This document shows, piece by piece, positions 26,444 through 33,939 of a stretch of 57,767 nucleotides of DNA. The translations under genes and the position numbers were made by a program. The stretch spans positions 1 through 57,767 of IMG/VR virus record IMGVR_UViG_3300030060_004810, one strand, 5' to 3'. The DNA comes from a virus. Each line of letters begins with the position of its first letter. The first letter of the stretch is position 1. The notes beneath the pieces were generated by a model. That model ran no database searches, was not told the DNA's origin, and saw only the letters and a list, made by a program, of their open reading frames with translations.

Positions 26444-26987
26444 CACAAAGTCTCCTGTATAGTTCCTGACGCTCGTCCCACAAACCGGCGGTTTGCGGGT
26501 CATTTAGGTACTGATCATAGTACCCCTTTTCTCTCAGCATTTCTGCTGATTTTTCAATGGTAGATAGCCGTTGCACAAACAACATTGTGTATGGCTCCTC
26601 TACCAAATAATCAAATTCTTGGTCAAACGCTTCTTCGCTTTCGTCAAACGGGTGAAAGCCCATGACCCACAGGTCTTTTTGTGTAAAAATACCGGCAGAT
26701 ATGGCGTCGTTCAAAGCCCCGATATAATCGTGAAACTCTTGTGATTCCTCAACAAAATCAAACTGCACAAACAAAATTACGTCATAGGTGTCATCAAACT
26801 GTGACAAAACTGTGTATAAGCTTTGCATAGATTTGTCGTGACTAAACGAAAAACCTACCTTGTCAGATAAAAAAGCTTTTTTGGCGTAGGGACACGCCGG
26901 GATGTCGTTAAAAAAAGGGTTAGGCTTATCTAGAACTTGATTTGCCCATTCTTTTATTTCTTCAATAACTCTTTGTTCTAGGTCCAT
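26385..26987 (-). CDS. Unknown 200-aa protein with CPYAKKA motif
   Basis: 200 aa, acidic and globular, in contrast to its basic neighbours. Contains PFFNDIPACPYAKKAFLSDK near residues 24-43, a central alpha/beta core (DVILFVQFDF, WVMGFHPFD, YTMLFVQRL) and a helical C terminus. The motif suggests an enzyme or a metal site (Cys32) but I cannot assign a family with confidence. Its last 59 nt overlap the next gene. Confidence 0.78.
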   Translation of the reverse strand: MDLEQRVIEEIKEWANQVLDKPNPFFNDIPACPYAKKAFLSDKVGFSFSHDKSMQSLYTVLSQFDDTYDVILFVQFDFVEESQEFHDYIGALNDAISAGIFTQKDLWVMGFHPFDESEEAFDQEFDYLVEEPYTMLFVQRLSTIEKSAEMLREKGYYDQYLNDPQTAGLWDERQELYRRLCDAGTKGNEEWYGQEKSQAC

Positions 26988-26989
26988 GA

Positions 26990-27313
26990 CTAGTCATACC
27001 TAGTCTTCTTTCTGCGCTCGGGCATCACCGCGCCACAACCCCGGTGATTCTTGCGTATTTCTCCACCGTTAGCGGCTTTACGGACTTTAGCGGCCTTGGT
27101 ATTAGATACGACTTGCTTACCTTTAGCGCCCTCACGCTTCTTTTTACGCGCCGTAGCGGCACGTTCTGATTTGCTCAAGCTGTTGGCTTTAGAACGAGGC
27201 AAACAACGGTCAGGCCGTTTTTTGTTCTTAGACGTTCCGCACTCTCCAACAATGTTTCCACTGCTGTCGATGCGGACCCAATCTTGATCCAGCCAATTTT
27301 TAAGCTCACCCAT
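26990..27313 (-). CDS. Basic DUF5872-like small protein
   Basis: 107 aa: starts with LKNWLDQDWVRIDSSGNIVG, then C-G-TSKNKKRPDRCLPRSKA and a Lys/Arg-rich tail with CGAV. The W-V-I and C-G-K-P-R-C arrangement resembles DUF5872-type proteins of marine phages and giant-virus-like sources. Function unknown. Overlaps the upstream gene by 1 nt. Confidence 0.75.
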   Translation of the reverse strand: MGELKNWLDQDWVRIDSSGNIVGECGTSKNKKRPDRCLPRSKANSLSKSERAATARKKKREGAKGKQVVSNTKAAKVRKAANGGEIRKNHRGCGAVMPERRKKTRYD

Positions 27314-27567
27314 TAGCGACCTTTCCTTTTGCCGCCTTTGGATTTTTTAGCGTAATTAGGGTCTTTGCAATATTTACTAGCGGCTAAATTAGCGTAGGCA
27401 GAGGGATATGTGTCAAAAGTACGCTTTGCCCACGCCTTACCTTCAGGGCAAATTTTACTGCCTTTACTCTTACTGGACGCCGCACCACCTTTACGCATGT
27501 AGGTGACTTGAACTTTTGCTTTTTTTGGCCCTGTTCTTACCCTTGAGCCGGAAACTTCCATACCCAT
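27313..27567 (-). CDS. Small basic protein with CPEGKAWAKRTF motif
   Basis: 84 aa with ICPEGKAWAKRTFDTYPSAY, a segment I associate with short proteins of marine phage and environmental contigs, and a Lys/Gly-rich tail. Two Cys (about 40 and 67). Function unknown; same basic cluster as neighbours. Confidence 0.75.
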   Translation of the reverse strand: MGMEVSGSRVRTGPKKAKVQVTYMRKGGAASSKSKGSKICPEGKAWAKRTFDTYPSAYANLAASKYCKDPNYAKKSKGGKRKGR

Positions 27568-27571
27568 AACA

Positions 27572-27754
27572 TCATCCTATCATCTTACTAAAAATAGGGG
27601 CGCTTATAATTAAAACAGCTAAACCCCAAATTTTTATATCTAATCGACGTAAAGAGTGTTTTTGATCATCCAGCCTTTCTTCAATACGGGCATAACGAAG
27701 CGCACACTCCGCTTCATGCTGGTTTAGCTTCGCTAAAACATCCTCTAACTTCAT
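27572..27754 (-). CDS. XhlA-like small membrane protein
   Basis: 60 aa. An N-terminal coiled coil (LAKLNQHEAECALRYARIEE) leads into one C-terminal membrane segment (IWGLAVLIISAPIFSKMIG), the arrangement of haemolysin XhlA-type phage proteins, which associate with holins. Start at ATG 27754 is preferred to TTG 27766. It is far from the lysis cassette, so a role in entry or membrane anchoring is equally possible. Confidence 0.7.
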   Translation of the reverse strand: MKLEDVLAKLNQHEAECALRYARIEERLDDQKHSLRRLDIKIWGLAVLIISAPIFSKMIG

Positions 27755-27759
27755 GACTA

Positions 27760-28044
27760 TCACCAAGCTTTACAGGACCAGTACCTAGCGGAAAATTTAT
27801 CCTTTGCCGTATCACAGTTGTGACGCGCTCTAAAGTTACTTCTACGACCCGGCTGTGACTTTTTGATTGACATGTTTGGATCGCCAAAACGAACGAGCTT
27901 TACTTCCTTGCCTTTTTTAGCCAAAACAGCACTTTTTTTGGACTTTCCGGGGGTTTTCTTGGGCTTGTTATAGCCCGAAAAAGTTTCTCCCCGATAACTC
28001 AAACGACCTGAAGGTAAACGCTTCACATCTTTAGTTGTCGCCAT
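27760..28044 (-). CDS. Small basic protein with C-terminal YWSCKAW motif
   Basis: 94 aa, Lys-rich, with the C-terminal pattern RRSNFRARHNCDTAKDK followed by YWSCKAW that I recall from many marine phage proteins. Possibly two Cys binding metal. Unknown role. Overlaps the preceding stop by 1 nt. Confidence 0.78.
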   Translation of the reverse strand: MATTKDVKRLPSGRLSYRGETFSGYNKPKKTPGKSKKSAVLAKKGKEVKLVRFGDPNMSIKKSQPGRRSNFRARHNCDTAKDKFSARYWSCKAW

Positions 28045-28316
28045 CAGCTAAAAAACACCGTGATTGCCGTAATGTTAGTTAAGACACTGACAAAAATATC
28101 AGACACTTTAATCCCCTCATCGGGAATGTTGACCGAGTGCGTTTCGCTCGCAGAAAAATCCAAATCCAATACTGTGCTACCGCCACTAGCATCGGTGATG
28201 GTTAGTCTTGGAGTACCAGAAGTTGAAAAAACTTGAATCTGACGAATACGAGCAGGCCCTACACCAGCAGAGCCTGTTCCGGTCAGACGTTTTGATCTTA
28301 CGTCTGAGTTAGCCAT
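28044..28316 (-). CDS. Small beta-rich structural protein
   Basis: 90 aa: VRSKRLTGTGSAGVGPARIR, then ITDASGGSTVLDLDFSA and hydrophobic strands. No signal peptide. Looks like a single beta-sandwich domain suited to capsid decoration or a connector. Unassigned. Confidence 0.75.
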   Translation of the reverse strand: MANSDVRSKRLTGTGSAGVGPARIRQIQVFSTSGTPRLTITDASGGSTVLDLDFSASETHSVNIPDEGIKVSDIFVSVLTNITAITVFFS

Positions 28317-28328
28317 GGCTTTCTCCCG

Positions 28329-28811
28329 TTAAGATGCGTCAGAAGTGCTGGATATTCCAAAAAACTTCAGGACAATAACCGTGTCACCGCCGGGATCTCC
28401 CGAGAGAACAATCTCAACTTCATCTGCCGTGCCCGTAGCCGCAGTGGTTGTTCCACCGGACATCCCAAGAACACCGTTACATGGAAAATACCCTTTAAAG
28501 CCGGTTGAATTTACAGCCGCAGAAATACCGTCAACAAAACCGTCAGTATCGGCATCTGTGCCGATATCGTTAAGCGTGACAGAGTTTGAAGATGCAGTGG
28601 TAACAGCAATTGTAACCGCCATAGGAATAAAGTTGTCTGGAATGCCAATCGCAGACTCTTTGCCCGTGGTAGCACCATCCGCCACCGTGATGGTCGCTTC
28701 GTAAGTAGAAAGCGTCATAGTGCTGGTTACAGCGCCGGTAGTAGAGTTTTTGGTAATGTCTGAGAAACCGTTTTCAGAACGGACGGGACCGTTAAACGTA
28801 GTATTAGCCAT
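28329..28811 (-). CDS. Putative virion (decoration) protein downstream of capsid
   Basis: 160 aa, Thr/Ser/Gly/Ala rich and beta-like (TTGAVTSTMTLSTYEATITV). Has AGGAGA before the ATG and a candidate promoter of its own upstream, so its expression may be separated from the major capsid gene by the terminator at 28897-28920. A capsid decoration role is a guess. Confidence 0.75.
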   Translation of the reverse strand: MANTTFNGPVRSENGFSDITKNSTTGAVTSTMTLSTYEATITVADGATTGKESAIGIPDNFIPMAVTIAVTTASSNSVTLNDIGTDADTDGFVDGISAAVNSTGFKGYFPCNGVLGMSGGTTTAATGTADEVEIVLSGDPGGDTVIVLKFFGISSTSDAS

Positions 28812-28849
28812 GAGGTTCTCCTGTCGTGGCCAGTGTCAGCCTCAGTATG

Positions 28850-28899
28850 GGGCTGTCAGGAAAAATTTATATTAACATAAATGTTCCACGTGGAACAAA
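28850..28899 (-). promoter_or_regulatory. Candidate promoter with parS-like palindrome in its spacer
   Basis: On the minus strand TTGTTC (first Ts shared with the terminator T-tract), an 18-nt spacer containing most of the palindrome, then TAATAT and TATAAA. A protein bound to the palindrome would block this promoter. Boxes are only moderately good. Confidence 0.4.
28882..28897. promoter_or_regulatory. parS-like palindrome 1
   Basis: TGTTCCACGTGGAACA, a perfect 16-bp palindrome equal to the consensus ParB-binding site parS of bacterial chromosomes. Lies in the intergenic gap after the major capsid gene, touching a terminator T-tract. The same sequence recurs at 40551, and a one-base variant at 31826. 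Confidence 0.75.
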
Positions 28900-28920
28900 A
28901 AAAGCCGCCCGAAGGCGGCT
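28897..28920 (-). terminator. Intrinsic terminator after the major capsid gene
   Basis: Minus-strand stem AGCCGCC / GGCGGCT with a 4-base loop, followed by a run of six to seven T. Begins 7 nt after the capsid stop codon. Confidence 0.9.
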
Positions 28921-28926
28921 CTGTTT

Positions 28927-29832
28927 TTAGGCACCCGGTGTGCCAAAGACACAACGCCAATCGGAAACACCGAAACTGTAACGCTCACGCGCCTTGAAGC
29001 GCATGTTGCCAGTATCAAAGTCACCTTCCATTGCAGTCTTGATGGGGCTTCGGTTAAACATCTTGAAGCCGTTAGGTGCGTCAGTCTTAATGAAGAACGC
29101 ATCTGTGTCGGTCAAGAAATGGTTAACTACCGCGCCATCTGGGAGCATTCCCATAGACTTGGTTGCGTTGAGGTCATTGTCCGCAGTTCCCGGACGCAGG
29201 TTGGAGTTGATTACCCGCTCTGCAATAAATTGCAGTTCTTTCGGAATAATCATCTTCATACCACGTACCGCGATCTTCAGACCACGCTCATCGGTTAAAC
29301 CAGCAATATCAATCAGCATCTGCTCAAGAGAAGTCTCGTTGAGGTCAGCGGCGGTTGATAACAAGTTACGCTGGTTCCCTGAAAGGGACGGGTGAGCGGA
29401 AGAGCAGAGAGCGGCACCATCTCCAACAGGAGAACCGGTGCTAAAGGCGTTATTCAGAATTGAAGCGGCCTTAATCTGCTTGGTCTGGGACATGGATCGT
29501 GCCAAAGCACGGGTGTAACGAGAAGCAAGGCGGTCATACAGGTTGTCTTCAATCGCCTCTTCGGTGATTGAAAACGCTAGTGCAATCGTTTCGTGAGTAT
29601 AACGTGCAGTAAATGTCTCTTGCGCGTCATCAAACGAGATGGCACCACCCTCTGACTTAACCGGCGCAGTGCCGAAGCCAGACAGCATTACTTCTTCTTC
29701 AAAAGCACGATCAGAAGTTTCTTCTTCAAAAACTTCCGCGTGTTCCTGTTCGTAGCGATCATACTCAAGGCCAAAAAGAGCGTTAAGCCCCGGCTCAAGT
29801 TCCTTCGCCAACTGTGCGCGAGAAATAGCCAT
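28927..29832 (-). CDS. Major capsid protein
   Basis: 301 aa. Pattern matches Mu gpT-like/HK97-fold major capsid proteins: GLEYDRYEQEHAEVFEEET, an E-loop region, SMSQTKQIKAASILNNAF, then ALCSSAHPSLSGNQRN, and a C-terminal ERYSFGVSDWRCVFGTPGA. It forms the icosahedral shell. It follows scaffold and co-chaperonin genes and is closed by a strong terminator, as expected for a highly expressed gene. Confidence 0.9.
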   Translation of the reverse strand: MAISRAQLAKELEPGLNALFGLEYDRYEQEHAEVFEEETSDRAFEEEVMLSGFGTAPVKSEGGAISFDDAQETFTARYTHETIALAFSITEEAIEDNLYDRLASRYTRALARSMSQTKQIKAASILNNAFSTGSPVGDGAALCSSAHPSLSGNQRNLLSTAADLNETSLEQMLIDIAGLTDERGLKIAVRGMKMIIPKELQFIAERVINSNLRPGTADNDLNATKSMGMLPDGAVVNHFLTDTDAFFIKTDAPNGFKMFNRSPIKTAMEGDFDTGNMRFKARERYSFGVSDWRCVFGTPGA

Positions 29833-29845
29833 TACTTAATCCCCC

Positions 29846-30496
29846 TTAAATGCCGGTTGAGTCGGCAGTGGTTTGTGAAGCAAAACCACGTGTGCCAGCG
29901 TTGAAATGAGCGTTCAATCGAACAAGCAGATGTGCCCCTGTAGACGAATAATCATTGTTAGCATCATCGTCAACCAAGCCTACGATACGCAATGGTAGCG
30001 TTGCAGTAACAGCAATACTGCTTACGGAAAGCTGGGAATTTGACTTGCCTGTGTCGGTAGAACCGGTACGAGCAGAAGTTCCCAAGCTTGCGTTAGCAAA
30101 AACAGCCGTTAATGCAGTAGCTCGGTCAGTGAGGGTAGCATCCGCCGCTACGACGAACAGTTGGTCGGGGTTATCTGCCACAAGAGCCTTTACCGGGAAG
30201 TTGGTATCGACAGATACGCTTCCTGATCCGGGCCAATAATTAAGAAACACAGGTTTCTTTTGTGTGGCATCTTGATATTCAACCCCTACTAGAACGCCAA
30301 GGGCTTGCGTAGTGCCGCCACTTGTAGCTCCAGCTTGGTCAATAACGCCTGCGGCAGTGGGAACACAAATGCTTCCATTAAAAATAGCATTAGAGTTGTT
30401 ACTAGCAATTTCATACTGAGTAACGCCGGTGGTGTTAGCACCGCTTCCTACAAGACCAACAGGACGAAGACCAAAGGCAGTTTCTTGATTTGCCAT
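29846..30496 (-). CDS. Capsid decoration-like protein
   Basis: 216 aa beginning MANQETAFGLRPVGLVGSG, then VTQYEIASNNSNAIFNG, a pattern common in proteins encoded just upstream of major capsid genes in marine podoviruses. Beta-rich, no membrane segment. Likely minor capsid or decoration protein; 13 nt before the capsid gene. Confidence 0.82.
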   Translation of the reverse strand: MANQETAFGLRPVGLVGSGANTTGVTQYEIASNNSNAIFNGSICVPTAAGVIDQAGATSGGTTQALGVLVGVEYQDATQKKPVFLNYWPGSGSVSVDTNFPVKALVADNPDQLFVVAADATLTDRATALTAVFANASLGTSARTGSTDTGKSNSQLSVSSIAVTATLPLRIVGLVDDDANNDYSSTGAHLLVRLNAHFNAGTRGFASQTTADSTGI

Positions 30497-30522
30497 AATT
30501 TAGTTCCTCATGCTGTGCGGCC

Positions 30523-31005
30523 CTATTTCTTGGGGCCGCCAAAAGTTACACGACTCTGACGCTCGGGTTTGCCGATTGTCATCGTTGGATGAGCGTTTTC
30601 TCGCATCATATCGCTTTCAACAGCTTCGATTTGGTCCGCGTTACGTTGAGAAAAGTACTCAGCGCGTTCCTCTACTGTTTCCAACGGTATACGAGCGAGC
30701 ATCAATCCGCCAACACCAAACACACCCTCATATTTACCCGAATCAATTACCGGAGACTCAAAATCTGGATACTCGTCTTGGCGAACAAGCTCATAGCCTT
30801 CTCGCAACCTTGCCGAAATATTTTTGGTGTCGTCAAAACCCCTTACTTCGGCGCGTATCCAACGATGTTTAAAGCCCTCTGGTGCGGGCGGGGCGTCTAA
30901 CATAGACGGGGGAGTCCAAGGCTTACGCCGTCCCTGTTTCTCCCTTGACGCTGTTTCACGTGAGGAGCGATCAATACCCTCAAAGCCTTTCTTCTCTGCG
31001 GTCAT
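30523..31005 (-). CDS. Head-region protein, unknown
   Basis: 160 aa, charged, with GFKHRWIRAEVRGFDDTKN and LREGYELVRQDEYPDF. This resembles small proteins between scaffold and capsid genes in pelagic phages; role in head assembly inferred from position. The 30952-30967 stretch within it is an imperfect parS-like half site. Confidence 0.8.
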   Translation of the reverse strand: MTAEKKGFEGIDRSSRETASREKQGRRKPWTPPSMLDAPPAPEGFKHRWIRAEVRGFDDTKNISARLREGYELVRQDEYPDFESPVIDSGKYEGVFGVGGLMLARIPLETVEERAEYFSQRNADQIEAVESDMMRENAHPTMTIGKPERQSRVTFGGPKK

Positions 31006-31009
31006 CTTC

Positions 31010-31930
31010 TTACTCCTTTACGTATTTCGCGTATTCTTCAAGCGGCACTCCCAATTTTTTAGCAATTGCTACTTGGGTCGGGGAGAGTTTGACCCTTTTA
31101 CCACTGCGCCCAGTTTTGGTGGAGCGTGAGACACCGGCAACATTCTGAGCGGGCTTGCGGCCAGTGGATTGCTCCTCTCCAAATTTATGCGGGAACTCCC
31201 GCTTAATTCTAGAGTCCAATTCATTGTAGTAGTCATCCCCTTGCGGGTCAAACCCTTCTTCTTCTATTAACTTTTTGTGAATTCCAAAGGCGGCAAAGGT
31301 CATCGCCTCATCGTTTCCAAACCAAGAGTTCTTTTCGGCCCACTGTTCGGCTTTAGGGTCAGGCCTTTGGGCCTGTTGCGGAGCCTGCTGTTGCGGCGCG
31401 GCTTGCGGAGCCTGTTGTTGCGGAACCTGCTGGTTAGCTTCAGCACGTCTCTGAGCCTGAGCATATTGATTAGCCGCAATACTAATATCCGTCAGTTCTT
31501 TCTGAGCAACTACGGTTCCTTCCGCATCACCTAGCTCAACAGCGCGTTTAAGAGCCGCTTCAGCCTGCTGTTGTTGAAGTTGAATGCGCTGACCGTATTC
31601 GGTCATAAAACCTTGGTCTAGGTTCTGCATTCTCTGTTTAATCTGTTCTGATTCGGCCTGCACATTTTGTGCAAACTTTACAGCCTCTTCTTCACGACGC
31701 TCGGCTTCACGCATTTTTTTAGTCAGACGATTAATACGCTTCTGTACAGATTCGCTGTATTCTGCGATCTCATCGTCAGACGAAGCCTCTTGCTCTATTT
31801 CAATCTCAGGTTGTTCCGAAGCAATTGTTTCACGTGGAACATCTTCTTCAGGTTGCTCAATCTCCACCTCTGTGGCTTCAGCATCTCCCACATCTAATTC
31901 AAACTGAGGTTCTTCGGCAGGTTCTCCCAT
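31010..31930 (-). CDS. Scaffolding protein
   Basis: 306 aa, very acidic N terminus (EEPQFELDVGDAEATEVEIE), long charged coiled coil (about residues 65-170), a Gln/Ala/Pro-rich linker (QQAPQAAPQQQAPQQ) and a basic C-terminal capsid-binding part. This composition and the position before the major capsid gene are typical of phage scaffolds, which are expelled or degraded before packaging. The coding sequence contains an exact parS-like site (31826-31841). Confidence 0.87.
   Translation of the reverse strand: MGEPAEEPQFELDVGDAEATEVEIEQPEEDVPRETIASEQPEIEIEQEASSDDEIAEYSESVQKRINRLTKKMREAERREEEAVKFAQNVQAESEQIKQRMQNLDQGFMTEYGQRIQLQQQQAEAALKRAVELGDAEGTVVAQKELTDISIAANQYAQAQRRAEANQQVPQQQAPQAAPQQQAPQQAQRPDPKAEQWAEKNSWFGNDEAMTFAAFGIHKKLIEEEGFDPQGDDYYNELDSRIKREFPHKFGEEQSTGRKPAQNVAGVSRSTKTGRSGKRVKLSPTQVAIAKKLGVPLEEYAKYVKE
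31826..31841. promoter_or_regulatory. parS-like palindrome 2 (within scaffold gene)
   Basis: TGTTTCACGTGGAACA, fits the ParB-site consensus TGTTNCACGTGNAACA. Lies in coding sequence (encodes VPRET), so codon constraints alone do not explain it. Flanks AATTG and TC are shared with the 40551 site. Confidence 0.7.
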
Positions 31931-31942
31931 GGTGCTTCTCCT

Positions 31943-32389
31943 TTACAAACTAAGAATGTCTTCTGGATCGTCAATAGTCGCTAAGATTTCGTCATCATTC
32001 AAAATCCTGCACTCCCCACCGTCTATACGGAACCGAGAACCAGCATAACGAGCAAAGATTACCCACTGTTTTTCGGTGCACCACGGGCCGTCAGGGAACT
32101 TTTCAGCGTCTTTATAGCAAAGAGGGCCTTGCTTAACGACATATCCCACAACAGTCTGAAGCTGAGTGTCGTTCAGAACTTGATTTGGGATGTAAATACC
32201 GCCTTCAGTAGTTTCTCTACCGCGATATGGGAGGATTAACATGCGCCAACCGGTAGGCTGTGGCATCCGCTCCAAAAGACTTTTGTCCATGGCCTCGGGG
32301 TCGAGTACCTTGGGCTGTGGAGCTTTGTAAAGGGATTTGACGCCCTCTGCGGCGGCGTCTAGGTCAATTTCTTCAGCTAGATCAGTCAT
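31943..32389 (-). CDS. GroES-like co-chaperonin
   Basis: 148 aa. A Cpn10 fold is suggested by PTGWRMLILPYRGRETTEGG (N-terminal strand and GroEL-binding loop position), IYIPNQVLND, VVGYVVKQGP and FRIDGGECRILNDDEILATI at the C terminus. Phage co-chaperonins (T4 gp31, RB49 CocO) pair with host GroEL to fold the major capsid protein; location upstream of scaffold and capsid supports this. No groEL is present in the window, so the host must supply it. Confidence 0.87.
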   Translation of the reverse strand: MTDLAEEIDLDAAAEGVKSLYKAPQPKVLDPEAMDKSLLERMPQPTGWRMLILPYRGRETTEGGIYIPNQVLNDTQLQTVVGYVVKQGPLCYKDAEKFPDGPWCTEKQWVIFARYAGSRFRIDGGECRILNDDEILATIDDPEDILSL

Positions 32390-32579
32390 TTAGTTGCTCC
32401 TGTTTTTCTAGCAGGCCCGAGAGTTCCTGTGCTACATAATTCAAAGCCGATAGCTCACCCATAAGGTTTTGGTACTGCTCCATCGACTTTACACTGTTGT
32501 TTTCTAACAATTCCAAGACTTGTGTGCGGCGCTCTTTTATAACCTTTTGTATAAATTGAGCTAGGTATAATGAGTCCAC
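32382..32579 (-). CDS. Small helical protein, unknown
   Basis: 65 aa, all helical (FIQKVIKERRTQVLELLENN, MEQYQNLMGELSALNYVAQ). Starts with GTG at 32579, with GGAG 5-6 nt upstream; the nearby ATG is out of frame. Overlaps the co-chaperonin gene by 8 nt. Found as the first gene after a candidate promoter. Confidence 0.7.
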   Translation of the reverse strand: MDSLYLAQFIQKVIKERRTQVLELLENNSVKSMEQYQNLMGELSALNYVAQELSGLLEKQEQLND

Positions 32580-32606
32580 ATGCGCTCCATCTCAGAAAGT
32601 CTTATC

Positions 32607-32635
32607 TATATACCACGACAGTCTAAGAGGAGCAA
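32607..32635 (-). promoter_or_regulatory. Candidate promoter of the head-gene operon
   Basis: Minus-strand TTGCTC (32630-32635), 17-nt spacer, TATATA (32607-32612), in the only gap (56 nt) between lysis and head genes. Would drive co-chaperonin, scaffold and capsid genes to the terminator at 28897. Confidence 0.5.
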
Positions 32636-32983
32636 CTAATATGTCCACATGACGGGTCCAGTGGTGCGAATATCGACGTGAATAAACGTCTTTGCAACAC
32701 CTATGCCGCCAAACCCTAACTTTAACGCTTCTTCTACGATTTTCCTGCGCTCAATCCCGTTATCTGCGTGAATATCCGCCGCAATGCCCTGTGCATGAGT
32801 GCCGGGTTTTACTTTGGCTTTTTCAATGGAATGTTCTGGGGAACGGTAACCAGAGGTAATGTGAAAAGGAAAATTACACGCCTCGCGAAGCTCATCCAAA
32901 CGTGCAATAAAATCTGGGACAATTTTGTTTTCGCCAGTTTCCTGACAAACAAATTCTTCTTCTTTGAAGTATTTGTAGGTCAC
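32636..32983 (-). CDS. Peptidase M15-type endolysin
   Basis: 115 aa. Pattern HITSGYRSPEH, GTHAQGIAADIH and FIHVDIR gives likely zinc ligands His63, Asp70 and His102 of the M15A D,D-carboxypeptidase/endopeptidase family used by phages to cut peptidoglycan cross-links. The start is GTG at 32983, whose bases overlap the preceding stop (GTGA); the longer open frame upstream lies inside the holin-like gene. No signal peptide, so holins must release it. Confidence 0.87.
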   Translation of the reverse strand: MTYKYFKEEEFVCQETGENKIVPDFIARLDELREACNFPFHITSGYRSPEHSIEKAKVKPGTHAQGIAADIHADNGIERRKIVEEALKLGFGGIGVAKTFIHVDIRTTGPVMWTY

Positions 32984-33174
32984 TCTTTTTTGCCCAAAAA
33001 TAGCCCAAACGCGCCTGTTAACGCACCGGTCATGACACTGACCAATGCCGCTTGCTCTGGGTTTGGATCGGGTAACGACATAAACCACTCAACCGTCCGG
33101 TATGTCATCCCAATCATGGCAAACATGAGTACCCGTGGAATAATTCGCCACGCGTTAAGCTGTTCTGGCGTCAA
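32980..33174 (-). CDS. Two-helix membrane protein, holin-like
   Basis: 64 aa with two hydrophobic segments (RVLMFAMIGMTYRTVEWFM and AALVSVMTGALTGAFGLFL) and a charged end GKKE. The first codon is TTG at 33174 with AGAGGA at proper spacing; an internal ATG at 33126 is the alternative. Located between a zinc ribbon and the endolysin, so a second holin or antiholin is likely. Confidence 0.78.
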   Translation of the reverse strand: MTPEQLNAWRIIPRVLMFAMIGMTYRTVEWFMSLPDPNPEQAALVSVMTGALTGAFGLFLGKKE

Positions 33175-33325
33175 GGTTTTCGTCCTCTTTCTTTCCCCAC
33201 CAAACCACTACAAACGCACCGCATTCGGGACAAGAAAGATTAGTTTCAATTAAATGCTCATCGTCACGATCATTATCATGATCGCCGCCCCAGATCAGTT
33301 CAGTTTGGCAGTCATAACACTTCAT
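33155..33325 (-). CDS. 56-aa zinc-ribbon protein of the lysis cassette
   Basis: Short gene. CYDC (residues 3-6) and CPEC (33-36) give a four-Cys zinc ribbon; between them LIWGGDHDNDRDDEHLIETN is strongly acidic. I recall near-identical short proteins beside holins in marine phages. ATG overlaps the holin stop (ATGA), and the end overlaps the next gene by 20 nt. Function unknown; may be a lysis or transcription modulator. Confidence 0.85.
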   Translation of the reverse strand: MKCYDCQTELIWGGDHDNDRDDEHLIETNLSCPECGAFVVVWWGKKEDENLDARTA

Positions 33326-33723
33326 TTTTCGCGAGCTACCTGTTTGGTCTTCTCAAAGGTCCGTAGACCACCGAGGCCCAACATCCCAAGCAAAACTGTA
33401 AGAAGGCTCTCCATTTCAAACACAGGTAACGGAGGGGCTTCCACACCAGCAAATGTGATGACAAAAACAGCAATAGGCTGGCCGACAAAGTGCCAAGCCA
33501 GAGCAACACCGCAAGTCCACCCAACAAATGGTCGCCAGCCCGCGACAAACATAGATTTATGTGCCGCTTCAGCTTTATTAATTTCAATCTGACCTTGTGC
33601 AAGCTCTTGAGCATGACGCTCTGACATTGTTGCAATTTCATGTGCAAGCTTCGCCTTTTCGTCAGCATCCGGTATGAACTTATCCAGTAAACCGGTAACG
33701 GGACCTATCAGTGCCTGTAGCAT
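33322..33723 (-). CDS. 3TM holin (GTA-holin type)
   Basis: 133 aa. N-terminal amphipathic helical part (DEKAKLAHEIATMSERHAQE), then RPFVGWTCGVALAWHFVGQP, a second membrane segment and the ending LLGMLGLGGLRTFEK, which together are characteristic of the three-TM holin family of gene transfer agents and marine phages. Forms the inner-membrane lesion that lets the M15 endolysin out. Start ATG 33723 with AGGGGG upstream. Confidence 0.87.
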   Translation of the reverse strand: MLQALIGPVTGLLDKFIPDADEKAKLAHEIATMSERHAQELAQGQIEINKAEAAHKSMFVAGWRPFVGWTCGVALAWHFVGQPIAVFVITFAGVEAPPLPVFEMESLLTVLLGMLGLGGLRTFEKTKQVAREK

Positions 33724-33737
33724 CAAAACCCCCTAAA

Positions 33738-33938
33738 TTAAGCGTTAGTGAAGCGTGAGCCACGTAAAGCCGCCCCCATACCACGCTTTTTGCCTGTAGT
33801 TACCTTGGCAAACGTAATATCCGGAGTCTTTTCTTCCTTTGCTACAGCGTAAGGAATAGAGCCTTGACCTTGAATATCGGCCTTGGCTACAGGGTTTGGG
33901 GGGTTCTTAGGCGGTGCGCCGTCTACTTTAACTCTCAT
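33738..33938 (-). CDS. Small basic protein after portal
   Basis: 66 aa, Pro/Lys/Gly rich (VDGAPPKNPPNPVAKADIQ, KKRGMGAALRGSRFTNA). No recognisable domain. Follows the portal by 1 nt. Common in marine podoviruses at this site; function unknown. Confidence 0.72.
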   Translation of the reverse strand: MRVKVDGAPPKNPPNPVAKADIQGQGSIPYAVAKEEKTPDITFAKVTTGKKRGMGAALRGSRFTNA

Positions 33939-33939
33939 A

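Noticed and set aside
30952-30967. Fourth parS-like site (TGTTTCACGTGAGGAG)
   Set aside because: Only the left 12 bases fit; the right arm has too many mismatches and it lies in coding sequence.
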